A stretch of 5,853 nucleotides of DNA from an uncultured Oscillochloris sp. (GCA_903877945.1 CAIRFY010000483.1:1-5853); one strand, 5' to 3'. Counted from the first letter of the stretch, positions 1 through 5,757 are shown. Notes: generated by a model from the sequence alone, not told the origin. Translations and numbers: made by a program.

Positions 1-46
1 GCCTAAAGGCTCGACTCCTCTTCACAACCCGGATAGGATCGCTCTA
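1..46. other. Short downstream flank, no gene seen
   Basis: These bases follow the stop codon of the DUF3054 gene. They contain a 10-mer, tcgactcctc (11-20), identical to the one that holds that gene's own ribosome-binding site (468-477). They also contain a small inverted repeat, gcct-aa-aggc, at 1-10, cut by the window edge. On the minus strand the 10-mer reads as a GAGGAG Shine-Dalgarno, but no start codon follows within the window, so a further operon gene cannot be claimed. Confidence 0.4.
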
Positions 47-466
47 TCACGAACGAGACCGGGTGAGCCACGCGAAGGCCGTGCGCCAGCCGCACATAAT
101 CAGCAGGGCCGTGGTGAAGGTGACGACGTAGAACGAGATGGGGCTAAAGCGCCCAATGAAGAGGGCGCGCACCAGCGAGCCAGCCACCACCGCCGCGCAC
201 CAGGAGAGAGCCGTTGTGCGCAACATCTTCACCGGCGTAGCGGTGGAGTCCGGGCGGAAGGCACCGAGCCAGGGCGAGGTTATCAGCCAGCCGATGATGA
301 ATGGCGATGCGGTCTGCGCCACCTCGCCGATGGCCCCCAATCCAGCAGCCTCGCCGTGACTCGCCCGCCCGATGGCCGCAAACACCATCAGCGCCACCAC
401 ATCGCCGCCCAGCAGCGCGACCGTCCGCCCGCTTCCCGCCCGTCCGCCTTCAACTGCTGCGTGCAT
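47..466 (-). CDS. DUF3054 family integral membrane protein
   Basis: A 139-residue protein with about four hydrophobic membrane-spanning segments (roughly residues 15-33, 48-65, 85-105 and 109-128) and a short polar tail ending TRSRS. The family pattern is visible: a GD pair at 21-22 opening the first helix, the loop GRASHGE (33-39), and PFIIGW (55-60) in the second helix. These match DUF3054, known mainly from Actinobacteria and Chloroflexota, whose biochemical role is not established. The length is normal for the family. The ATG at 466 is preceded by GAGGAG at a 5-nt spacing. The gene begins 15 nt after the stop of the glycosyltransferase, so the two are very likely co-transcribed and translationally linked. 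A role in membrane or glycolipid homeostasis is only inferred from that pairing. Confidence 0.82.
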   Translation of the reverse strand: MHAAVEGGRAGSGRTVALLGGDVVALMVFAAIGRASHGEAAGLGAIGEVAQTASPFIIGWLITSPWLGAFRPDSTATPVKMLRTTALSWCAAVVAGSLVRALFIGRFSPISFYVVTFTTALLIMCGWRTAFAWLTRSRS

Positions 467-471
467 ATCGA

Positions 472-477
472 CTCCTC
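472..477 (-). promoter_or_regulatory. Ribosome-binding site of the DUF3054 gene
   Basis: On the minus strand GAGGAG lies 5 nt before the ATG at 466 and 4 nt after the stop codon of the upstream transferase (482-484). A ribosome terminating on the transferase would be placed directly at this site, which supports translational coupling. Confidence 0.75.
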
Positions 478-481
478 ATGA

Positions 482-1993
482 CTACAGCCTCACCCAGCGA
501 ATCTCCGACTGGCCGCGCTCCGCGACCGCCTGGGTGAGAACACGGATCAGCCCACTATCGGCACCCCGCTGGGCCAGCCAGCCAATCACCGATTTATCGA
601 CCGTGACGACCTGGGTAAGTACGCGGCTCAGCTCGTTATCGGCACCCTGCTGAGCCAGCCAGATCATTGACCGATCAATGAAGGACTTCTCACCCTCCAT
701 CTGGTCAATTAGAAACTGAAGCTGGACGAGGGAGATCGAACCAATGTAGATGCCTGTATCGTCGTGGTAGAGAGCCACGCTGGAGTCACCGGCGGACAGA
801 TCTAGGGGCGGCGGATCGGCTTCGCCGCTTGCCATCGCGATGATCCGGCGCAGCTCTTTTTTGCTAATCTGAAGCGGCTCGCTTGTATCCTCCAGCAGAT
901 GTTTTACCACCACATCAGCCGCATTGGTACGCCCGAAGCTGCGGGCACACACCTGCATACGTTCCAGACGACCGGGCTCCTCGAAGATCTGGTCGATCTT
1001 ATAGGCGATGGTCATCAGCGAGCGGCAGCGCACCGCCGCCCCGGCCTCTAGCAAGTGATCGCTGTTCCGCTCCTCCTGGCCGGGAATAGGGTCGATGATC
1101 ACCATCGGCAGACCCGTCGCCATACACTCCGAGGCGCTGAGTCCACCCGGCTTACCAATGAACAGGCTAGCAATCCGCATCAGGTCAGCCATCTCGCTGG
1201 TGAAACCGAGTACCCGAAATCGATCCTCCGCGCCGCTGATCTGGGTCGCCACCTGCTGGCGCAGCAACTGGTTGCGCCCGCAGATCACCATCGTCTGCAC
1301 GGGGGTTCGCATACGCAGAATTTGGGCCACAATATCGCGGGCCGGCCCGCCACCCAGCGCCCCGGCTGATACCAAGATCACCGGGCGGTCGTCGCGCAGC
1401 CCGTAGCGGGCCAGCACCTTCTCGCGATCCACCGGCTCACCAAACACCGGACTCACCGGGATGCCCGAGACGGTGATCCGCTCGGCGGCCACACCCAGCT
1501 CCGTCAGATGCACCTTGGTCTCCTCAATCGCCACAAAGTAGCGGTTGAAGACCCGGCTCAGCCACATGCCCTGAAAGTCGTAGTCAGTCGTAACAATCGA
1601 CAGGGTGGTATGCAGCTTACCCTGGCTGAGCAACTGGGCCACCACGCCCGCTGGCATAAAGTGGGTGCAAACAGTGATGTCGGGGTCGTAATCGAGGACA
1701 AACTTGGCCAACGGCTGGGCGTTCAGCGAGTTCCAGAGTTGGAGTGCGCCGGTCTCGTTCTTAAAGGGTTCATCGGTCTGGTCGTACCACCAGCTCACAA
1801 ACCAGGGGTTCTCCTTCACCAGCGCAAAATAGACATCCGAAGCCGTCACCTGATAGATCCGACTGGTGAGCTTCAGCGCGTCCTCGTTCTGCACCTCCAC
1901 GCCGCCCTGGGCGCGAAACACCTCTTCGATCGCTGCCGCCGCCGCGATGTGGCCCGAGCCGACACTGGCTGACAGGATCAGCACTCGCTTCAT
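482..1993 (-). CDS. MGDG synthase/UgtP-type glycolipid glycosyltransferase
   Basis: A 503-residue GT-B fold transferase. The N-terminal MGDG-synthase-type domain opens with MKRVLILSASVGSGH; the Gly-rich loop and His15 are the family signature. HFMP (His111) and TTDY (135-138) follow. The GT28-type C-terminal domain has SAGALGGG (209-216), GFTSEMADLM (263-272), KPGGLSASE (281-289, nucleotide-sugar binding) and GQEERN (305-310). Relatives transfer galactose or glucose from a UDP-sugar to diacylglycerol at the cytoplasmic face of the membrane; the sugar used here cannot be read from sequence. Residues about 400-503 form an extra module (IGSISLVQLQFLID at 417-430, ending SEIRW) with a 27-residue tandem duplication. 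The ATG at 1993 is chosen because it has a GGGAG site 7 nt upstream and begins the family N-terminus; the frame stays open 60 codons further, but only through leader and octamer array. Confidence 0.85.
   Translation of the reverse strand: MKRVLILSASVGSGHIAAAAAIEEVFRAQGGVEVQNEDALKLTSRIYQVTASDVYFALVKENPWFVSWWYDQTDEPFKNETGALQLWNSLNAQPLAKFVLDYDPDITVCTHFMPAGVVAQLLSQGKLHTTLSIVTTDYDFQGMWLSRVFNRYFVAIEETKVHLTELGVAAERITVSGIPVSPVFGEPVDREKVLARYGLRDDRPVILVSAGALGGGPARDIVAQILRMRTPVQTMVICGRNQLLRQQVATQISGAEDRFRVLGFTSEMADLMRIASLFIGKPGGLSASECMATGLPMVIIDPIPGQEERNSDHLLEAGAAVRCRSLMTIAYKIDQIFEEPGRLERMQVCARSFGRTNAADVVVKHLLEDTSEPLQISKKELRRIIAMASGEADPPPLDLSAGDSSVALYHDDTGIYIGSISLVQLQFLIDQMEGEKSFIDRSMIWLAQQGADNELSRVLTQVVTVDKSVIGWLAQRGADSGLIRVLTQAVAERGQSEIRWVRL
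530..663 (-). repeat. 81-bp in-frame tandem duplication within the transferase gene
   Basis: Two copies offset by exactly 81 nt (27 codons) begin at 530 and 611, both with ctgggt. By eye their first 53 nt agree at roughly 44 positions. In the protein they give WLAQQGADNELSRVLTQVV (445-463) and WLAQRGADSGLIRVLTQAV (472-490). The period is a multiple of three, so the frame is kept. The copies have diverged at synonymous and non-synonymous positions, so the duplication is not brand new. Confidence 0.85.
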
Positions 1994-2000
1994 TGTATGG

Positions 2001-2005
2001 CTCCC
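2001..2005 (-). promoter_or_regulatory. Ribosome-binding site that sets the transferase start
   Basis: The minus strand has GGGAG 7 nt before the ATG at 1993. It decides between this start and the upstream open frame beginning at 2173, whose first codons are array repeats with no separate family support. Confidence 0.7.
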
Positions 2006-2070
2006 GCCTGAGGGCGATGATGCGTCACTAAGGCATGTTTCAAAATGGGCACATTCAGCTTTACCGTCTT

Positions 2071-2211
2071 GCGATGAGGCGACGAGGCGATGAGGCGATG
2101 AGGCGACGAGGCAATGAGGCGACGAGGCGACGAGGCGACGAGGCGACGAGGCGACGAGGCGACGAGGCGACAAGGCGACGAGGCGACGAGGCGACGAGGC
2201 GACGAGGCGAT
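2071..2211. repeat. Octanucleotide tandem array 1 (gaggcgac, 17 units)
   Basis: Seventeen contiguous 8-bp units run from 2076 to 2211, preceded by a partial unit gcgat (2071-2075). The consensus on the plus strand is gaggcgac. Variants are gaggcgat (units 2, 3 and 17), gaggcaat (unit 5) and aaggcgac (unit 13); units 6-12 and 14-16 are identical. The array lies in the 281-nt gap between the beta-glucosidase and the transferase, ending 78 nt before the transferase ATG. In the transcribed (minus) direction the unit reads GTCGCCTC. Since 8 is not a multiple of 3 and the unit has no stop codon, all frames stay open and yield octapeptide repeats such as SPRRLVAS, which should not be taken as protein. 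Confidence 0.95.
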
Positions 2212-2221
2212 GCCACCGCGC

Positions 2222-2237
2222 CCTCGCGTCCTCGCCT
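2222..2237. repeat. Two octamer units of the array-2 type beside array 1
   Basis: One perfect unit cctcgcgt (2222-2229) and one altered unit cctcgcct (2230-2237) lie 10 bp from array 1. They match the unit and orientation of array 2, some 1.4 kb away. The segment tcgcctc (2232-2238) is the exact reverse complement of gaggcga (2204-2210) in the last unit of array 1, so a 7-bp stem with a 21-nt loop can form across the junction. Confidence 0.7.
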
Positions 2238-2256
2238 CATCGTCACACTGTAAAAG

Positions 2257-2262
2257 AGTATA
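2257..2262 (-). promoter_or_regulatory. Candidate -10 box upstream of array 1
   Basis: The minus strand reads TATACT, close to the consensus TATAAT, in one of the few AT-rich patches of the gap. No convincing -35 hexamer sits at 16-18 nt spacing (GATCGT at 17). If used, transcription would start near 2250 and carry the whole of array 1 in a 5' leader of about 250 nt before the transferase. Confidence 0.3.
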
Positions 2263-2274
2263 CACCATGTCTGA

Positions 2275-3633
2275 TCACGACGATCCCGCAAGGTCATTGC
2301 GGGCGATCACATCGCGGTACCAGAAGAAACTGTCCTTCGGCGTGCGCTGCTGGGTCGCATAGTCAACATACACGCAGCCAAAGCGCTGGTCGTAGCCGTG
2401 AGCCCACTCAAAGTTATCTAGCAGCGACCACTGGAAGTAACCGGCCAGAGGCACACCGGCGGCGATGGCGCGCTGACAGGCGTCCAGGTGCGCCCGCAGG
2501 TAATCGATGCGGCTCCCATCGCGCACGCGCCCATCATCACCGGGTTCGTCCAGATAACTGACGCCATTCTCAGTGATGTAAATCTTGGGCAGATTGTAGG
2601 CGCTGTGCAGCCGCAGCAGCAGGTGATAGAGCCCCTCGGGGTAGATCTCCCAGTCCATCGCGGTGCGCGGCGTATCCAGGCGTACCGGCTGCCACTCGCC
2701 GGGCCGGGTGCCGACCGTCACCACCTCGCGGGTGTAGTAGTTCGCCCCCAGGAAATCGGTGGGCGCGGCGATGATCTGCATGTCGCCGGGCTGCACGAAG
2801 CGTAGGCCATCGGGCAGGAGTCCAGCCTCCACAGCGGTCGCAACCATGTCCGACGGATAGCCCCGCCCGCAGATCGGGTCGAGGAACCAGCGGTTAAAGT
2901 AGCCGTCGAAGGCCCGTGCGGCGTCACGGTCGGCGTAGCTAACGCTGGCGGGCACTGCGGCGGTGAAGTTAAGGGTAATGCCGACCTGAGCGCCGGGGCT
3001 GAAGCGGCGGATCTCGGGTACGGCCAGACCGTGGGCCAGCAGGGTGTGGTGGCTGGCGGCGAGGGCCGCCGCCCAATCCTGGCGACCAGGGGCGTGTTCG
3101 CCGATCTGGTAGCTGAGCATACTTACACACCAGGGTTCATTGATCGTGATCCAGTGCTTCACCCGGTCGCCCAAAGCCTGGGCCACCACACCGGCGTACA
3201 CAGCAAACGCCTCGGCGGTAGCGCGGGACGGCCAACCGCCCGCGTCCTCCAGGGCCACCGGAAGATCCCAGTGGTAGAGCGTCACGTAGGGCGTGATACC
3301 GCGCTCCAGCAGGGCGTCCACCTGACGGCTGTAGAAATCGAGGCCGGCCTGGTTCACCTGACCGCGCCCGTCAGGCAGCACACGCGGCCACGCCACGCTA
3401 AAGCGATAGGCTCCAGCACCGAGATCCGCGAGCAGGGCGAAGTCATCGCGCCAGCGATGGTAGTGGTCGCACGCCACATCGCCGGTGGCCCCACCCTTCG
3501 TCTTGCCGGACGTGTGGCTAAAGCGATCCCAGATACTCTCGCCGCGCCCATCCTCGCAAACCGCTCCCTCGATCTGATAGGCCGCCGTCGCCGCGCCCCA
3601 GACGAATCCGGCGGGAAAGGTCGTATGAGACAT
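2275..3633 (-). CDS. Glycoside hydrolase family 1 beta-glucosidase
   Basis: A 452-residue cytoplasmic enzyme, full length for family 1 (about 450). It hydrolyses beta-linked glucosides or galactosides with retention of configuration. The N-terminal signature FVWGAATAAYQIEG (10-23) includes Gln20 of the glycone site. HWD lies at 121-123, the acid/base Glu166 is in TINEP, the nucleophile Glu355 is in YITENG, and the sugar-contacting segment QWSLLDNFEW (401-410) includes Glu409. All key residues are present. There is no signal peptide. The ATG at 3633 is preferred: AGAGGTG lies 6 nt upstream and the protein starts SHTTFPAGFVWG as expected. The GTG at 3642 is an alternative, but it overlaps that ribosome-binding site. 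Octamer array 2 lies immediately upstream and array 1 downstream, and no clear promoter of its own fits in the 137-nt gap, so read-through from the Hpt gene is likely. Exact substrate preference is not readable. Confidence 0.95.
   Translation of the reverse strand: MSHTTFPAGFVWGAATAAYQIEGAVCEDGRGESIWDRFSHTSGKTKGGATGDVACDHYHRWRDDFALLADLGAGAYRFSVAWPRVLPDGRGQVNQAGLDFYSRQVDALLERGITPYVTLYHWDLPVALEDAGGWPSRATAEAFAVYAGVVAQALGDRVKHWITINEPWCVSMLSYQIGEHAPGRQDWAAALAASHHTLLAHGLAVPEIRRFSPGAQVGITLNFTAAVPASVSYADRDAARAFDGYFNRWFLDPICGRGYPSDMVATAVEAGLLPDGLRFVQPGDMQIIAAPTDFLGANYYTREVVTVGTRPGEWQPVRLDTPRTAMDWEIYPEGLYHLLLRLHSAYNLPKIYITENGVSYLDEPGDDGRVRDGSRIDYLRAHLDACQRAIAAGVPLAGYFQWSLLDNFEWAHGYDQRFGCVYVDYATQQRTPKDSFFWYRDVIARNDLAGSS
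2285..2303 (-). other. Perfect 7-bp stem-loop over the end of the beta-glucosidase gene
   Basis: cccgcaa (2285-2291) and ttgcggg (2297-2303) pair perfectly around a 5-nt loop, ending seven bases before the stop codon on the minus strand. No U-run follows, so it is not a classical intrinsic terminator. It might stabilise the 3' end of the message or be chance within codons for the C-terminus. Confidence 0.35.
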
Positions 3634-3639
3634 GGTGTT

Positions 3640-3646
3640 CACCTCT
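3640..3646 (-). promoter_or_regulatory. Ribosome-binding site of the beta-glucosidase
   Basis: The minus strand has AGAGGTG 6 nt before the ATG at 3633. It favours that ATG over the GTG at 3642, which lies within the site itself. Array 2 begins only 4 bp upstream. Confidence 0.75.
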
Positions 3647-3650
3647 TTCT

Positions 3651-3770
3651 GCTCGCGTCCTCGCGTCCTCGCGTCCTCGCGTCCTCGCGTCCTCGCGTCC
3701 TCGCGTCCTCGCGTCCTCGCGTCCTCGCGTCCTCGCGTCCTCGCGTCCTCGCGTCCTCGCGTCCTCGCGG
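3651..3770. repeat. Octanucleotide tandem array 2 (cctcgcgt, 15 units)
   Basis: Thirteen perfect 8-bp units (3659-3762) are flanked by gctcgcgt (3651-3658) and cctcgcgg (3763-3770), each one mismatch from the unit. The array is more uniform than array 1, suggesting more recent expansion. It occupies almost the whole space between the stop codon of the Hpt gene (3771-3773) and the ribosome-binding site of the beta-glucosidase (3640-3646). In the transcribed direction the unit reads GAGGACGC, giving a run of GAGG tetramers that resemble Shine-Dalgarno cores just ahead of the true one. Plus-strand reading yields repeats such as SRPRVLAS, an artefact. Confidence 0.96.
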
Positions 3771-4133
3771 TTACAAAAACAGCCGGTAGCGATCTCGCAC
3801 CTGCTCTATCGTCTCATCATAGCGGGCGCGCAGATTGATCACGTGGGCTTCCAGCGCTCCCAGATTGGCAGTAGGTGCGGCCTGCTCGATTTGAGCGCCC
3901 ATATCAGCGATACCGCACGCACCGAGTTGGCTAAGACCACCACGCAGCCGGTGGGCCATCTTGGCTAATCTGACCCGATCCGCATCAGCCATGGCCAACT
4001 CAAGCTCGACGATCTGATTTCCGACCTCTTCGCAAAATAGCACATAGATCGACTCGGCGGCCTGCGGTACAGGCATGCCAAGCGCGTCTATCAACTCCTG
4101 GAGAGCCTGCCAGTCGATCAGCACTAGCGACAT
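3771..4133 (-). CDS. Stand-alone Hpt histidine phosphotransfer protein
   Basis: A 120-residue, mostly helical protein matching a single Hpt domain, with no other domain. Phosphoacceptor His61 lies in AHRLRGGLSQLGA (60-72), which fits the family pattern HxLKGxxxxLGA with Arg in place of the usual Lys. The amphipathic helices before (about 7-50) and after (75-115) are typical of the four-helix bundle. Hpt proteins shuttle phosphate between a hybrid kinase receiver and a response regulator in the cytoplasm; neither partner is in this window. The ATG at 4133 is chosen because it has GGGGG 5 nt upstream and gives the usual N-terminus (MSLVLIDWQAL). The frame stays open to an ATG at 4166 and a GTG at 4172, both with weaker sites. 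The stop codon directly abuts array 2. Confidence 0.85.
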   Translation of the reverse strand: MSLVLIDWQALQELIDALGMPVPQAAESIYVLFCEEVGNQIVELELAMADADRVRLAKMAHRLRGGLSQLGACGIADMGAQIEQAAPTANLGALEAHVINLRARYDETIEQVRDRYRLFL

Positions 4134-4138
4134 CAGTA

Positions 4139-4143
4139 CCCCC
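4139..4143 (-). promoter_or_regulatory. Probable ribosome-binding site of the Hpt gene
   Basis: The minus strand has GGGGG 5 nt before the ATG at 4133. It is an imperfect Shine-Dalgarno but better than anything ahead of the in-frame ATG at 4166 or GTG at 4172. Confidence 0.5.
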
Positions 4144-4187
4144 AGCTTTTGAGATACAGTTGGCATCGACACCGGACTTCGCGCCGA

Positions 4188-4281
4188 CGCGGAGACCGCC
4201 CGCGCAGGCGGGCGGCCAGCCAGCGGCTCCGCGCCGCGACTTTAGTCGCTGGCACATCCGCGCATCCGCGATGCGTCGCCC
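4188..4281. repeat. Cluster of nested palindromes, likely interspersed repeat
   Basis: Three hairpins lie in about 90 bp between the Hpt and GHL10 genes. The first has a perfect 8-bp stem ccgcccgc/gcgggcgg (4196-4203, 4208-4215) with a GCAG loop, enclosed by an outer 7-bp stem cgcggag/ctccgcg (4188-4194, 4227-4233). The second is gcgact-tt-agtcgc (4236-4249). The third is cgcatc-cgc-gatgcg (4261-4275). The element appears to continue into cgcccctacagg, overlapping the stop codon of the GHL10 gene. The style (GC palindromes, gcgactttagtcgc core, cctacagg end) resembles short dispersed repeats of Chloroflexota and other high-GC bacteria, from memory and not searched. The hairpins could also serve as a transcription end or mRNA-stabilising structure for the GHL10 gene, though no U-run follows. 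Confidence 0.65.
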
Positions 4282-5745
4282 CTACAGGCTCGTCACCAAA
4301 CCAGGGTTGATCGTGGTGTTACGCCAGTTCTGCTTGCCGTCGGCGCGGGTGGTCGCGATGATGTAGGGGCCTGGGGGCAACTCGACAGCGCCGAACCAGC
4401 CATCGGCTGAGGCGTAGATGTCGCGTAGCCATACGCCGTCGCGGATCAAGCTTACCTTGGCATTCGGCACAACCTGGTCATCCACCGTGGCGATGCCCTG
4501 GATATGGCCGCCGGTGGGAGTCGCGATCCACGGCCAGTCGGGGGCGCGGGCGGGCTGGGCGAAGACGGTGGCCCGCAGTTGATCCATGAAGGCCCGTCGC
4601 GACTCGTTGTTGCTCCCGGCGAACGGAATGGCATACGAGTAGAAGGCTACCCCGGCGAGGGCGCGGCCCGCGCCATCGGGCGTCAGGGCGCGCTGTATCT
4701 GGCCGATGCCCTGCTCGCGGGTGTTGAGCCACGACCCCATCCCCGAGACAATCGCCCGACGACCGACGTGGTCACGGTCAAAGGCGAGCCAGCCGTCGTA
4801 CCAGGCCCGCGACCGAGGCACGCCATCCTCAAAGTAGTGCATCGGCACTGCGAAGTCAAGGATGCCCTCATCGAGCCAGGCCGGCCAGTCCTGGAAGACC
4901 CGTGCGTAGGCGGACGAGGCCGCCCAGTTGCCGTCGTTACCCGCGCCACCCCAGGTGATCGTCGCCGCGCTCACCTGGATTGTCGGCTTGATCGCCTTGG
5001 CCCGAATATAGAGCCGACGAACCAGTTCGGTCACGCGGTCGCGCCGCCACTGGCTCCAGGCCGGGTCGTCCGGGCGCGGCCGGTTGTCGAGAGGTTGCCC
5101 GACCGACTGGTTAAAGCGCTCAAGGCTCACCTGGTTGTAGCCGTAGTTGGCACCGGAGAGGCGAATAAAGTCCCAGTGGACACCATCAAGGGTGGGATAC
5201 GCCTGCAAAAGATGGCCCACCACGCCTTCCATGTAGGTGATGGCGGAGGGGTGACCAAAGTCGAGGTCGCCGACCTGTTCGCCGCCGAAGGTGGCCGTGG
5301 TCCAACGCTCGGCACCCTGGATCTCTGGCCCATGCGTCGTGCAGACGTGGGCGGGGTCGCCCCAGAGCCGATCTGTTGGGCGACAGGCCACGGACACCAC
5401 CACCCAGGCGTGGACGCGCACGCCCTGCGCGTGGGCCTTCTCGATCAGGTAGCCCAGCGGGTCAAACTCGGCGGCGGGGGCCAGATTCGGGTCAGCCGAG
5501 CGTGGCTCGACGCTGTTGTTATACCAAGCATCACCGTGGCGGCGCACCTGGGCGATAATCGTGTTGGCTCCGGCACGTACCACATTGTTGACGAGTTCAT
5601 CAACCTGGGGGTGATTATCGAATCCTGGGTGTAGTTCATCAACCCAGAAAGCCCGCATTTGCGGGATGGAATCCTGCGCCTGTGCAGGGATCGCGCCAAG
5701 CAAAAAGACGGCAATCAGGAGGAGATTCGCGACGATCAGACGCAT
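4282..5745 (-). CDS. Exported GHL10-family glycosidase-like protein
   Basis: A 487-residue secreted protein. Residues 1-23 are a signal peptide (MRL, a hydrophobic core to about 18, then AQA before Gln24, a good signal peptidase I site). Residues about 29-375 match the GHL10 (DUF187) TIM-barrel family: MRAFWVDELHPGF (30-42), NTIIAQVRRHGDAWYNNSVEP (61-81), DGVHWDFIRLSG (187-198, with the conserved Asp192), VSAATITWGG (258-267), FAVPMHYF (298-305) and FYSYAIPF (368-375). Residues about 408-487 look like a carboxypeptidase-regulatory-type beta-sandwich (GHIQGIATVDD, PPGPYIIATT), perhaps for glycan or wall contact. GHL10 proteins are thought to act on envelope or extracellular polysaccharides; the substrate is unknown. 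The ATG at 5745 has AAAGGA 6 nt upstream and starts the signal peptide. The 32 codons of open frame further upstream run into repeat DNA. The stop codon lies at the edge of a repeat. Confidence 0.85.
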   Translation of the reverse strand: MRLIVANLLLIAVFLLGAIPAQAQDSIPQMRAFWVDELHPGFDNHPQVDELVNNVVRAGANTIIAQVRRHGDAWYNNSVEPRSADPNLAPAAEFDPLGYLIEKAHAQGVRVHAWVVVSVACRPTDRLWGDPAHVCTTHGPEIQGAERWTTATFGGEQVGDLDFGHPSAITYMEGVVGHLLQAYPTLDGVHWDFIRLSGANYGYNQVSLERFNQSVGQPLDNRPRPDDPAWSQWRRDRVTELVRRLYIRAKAIKPTIQVSAATITWGGAGNDGNWAASSAYARVFQDWPAWLDEGILDFAVPMHYFEDGVPRSRAWYDGWLAFDRDHVGRRAIVSGMGSWLNTREQGIGQIQRALTPDGAGRALAGVAFYSYAIPFAGSNNESRRAFMDQLRATVFAQPARAPDWPWIATPTGGHIQGIATVDDQVVPNAKVSLIRDGVWLRDIYASADGWFGAVELPPGPYIIATTRADGKQNWRNTTINPGLVTSL

Positions 5746-5751
5746 CAGAGA

Positions 5752-5757
5752 TCCTTT
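5752..5757 (-). promoter_or_regulatory. Ribosome-binding site that sets the GHL10 start
   Basis: The minus strand has AAAGGA 6 nt before the ATG at 5745. It places the start at the signal peptide and excludes the 32-codon upstream extension beginning at 5841. Confidence 0.75.

Noticed and set aside
11..20. Ribosome-binding site of a further operon gene leftward
   Set aside because: GAGGAG is present on the minus strand, but no ATG, GTG or TTG follows within the remaining 14 bases, so no start can be shown.
2071..2211. CRISPR array
   Set aside because: Units are 8 bp and contiguous, with no spacers and no cas genes nearby.
1990..2297. Minus- and plus-strand open frames across array 1 (SPRRLVAS and RRRGDEAT repeats), including one starting at 2268 that could be a leader peptide
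   Set aside because: They consist of array translation with no family match or good ribosome-binding site; frame would change with every unit gained or lost.
3632..3838. Plus-strand open frames with SRPRVLAS repeats across array 2
   Set aside because: An 8-bp unit without stop codons keeps every frame open; the peptide is a by-product of the array and overlaps two real minus-strand genes.
4188..4275. Rho-independent terminator
   Set aside because: Strong stems are present, but no run of T follows on either strand.
4504..5634. A 376-codon plus-strand open frame opposite the GHL10 gene
   Set aside because: It is antisense to a gene with a signal peptide and clear family motifs; long antisense frames are common in GC-rich DNA.
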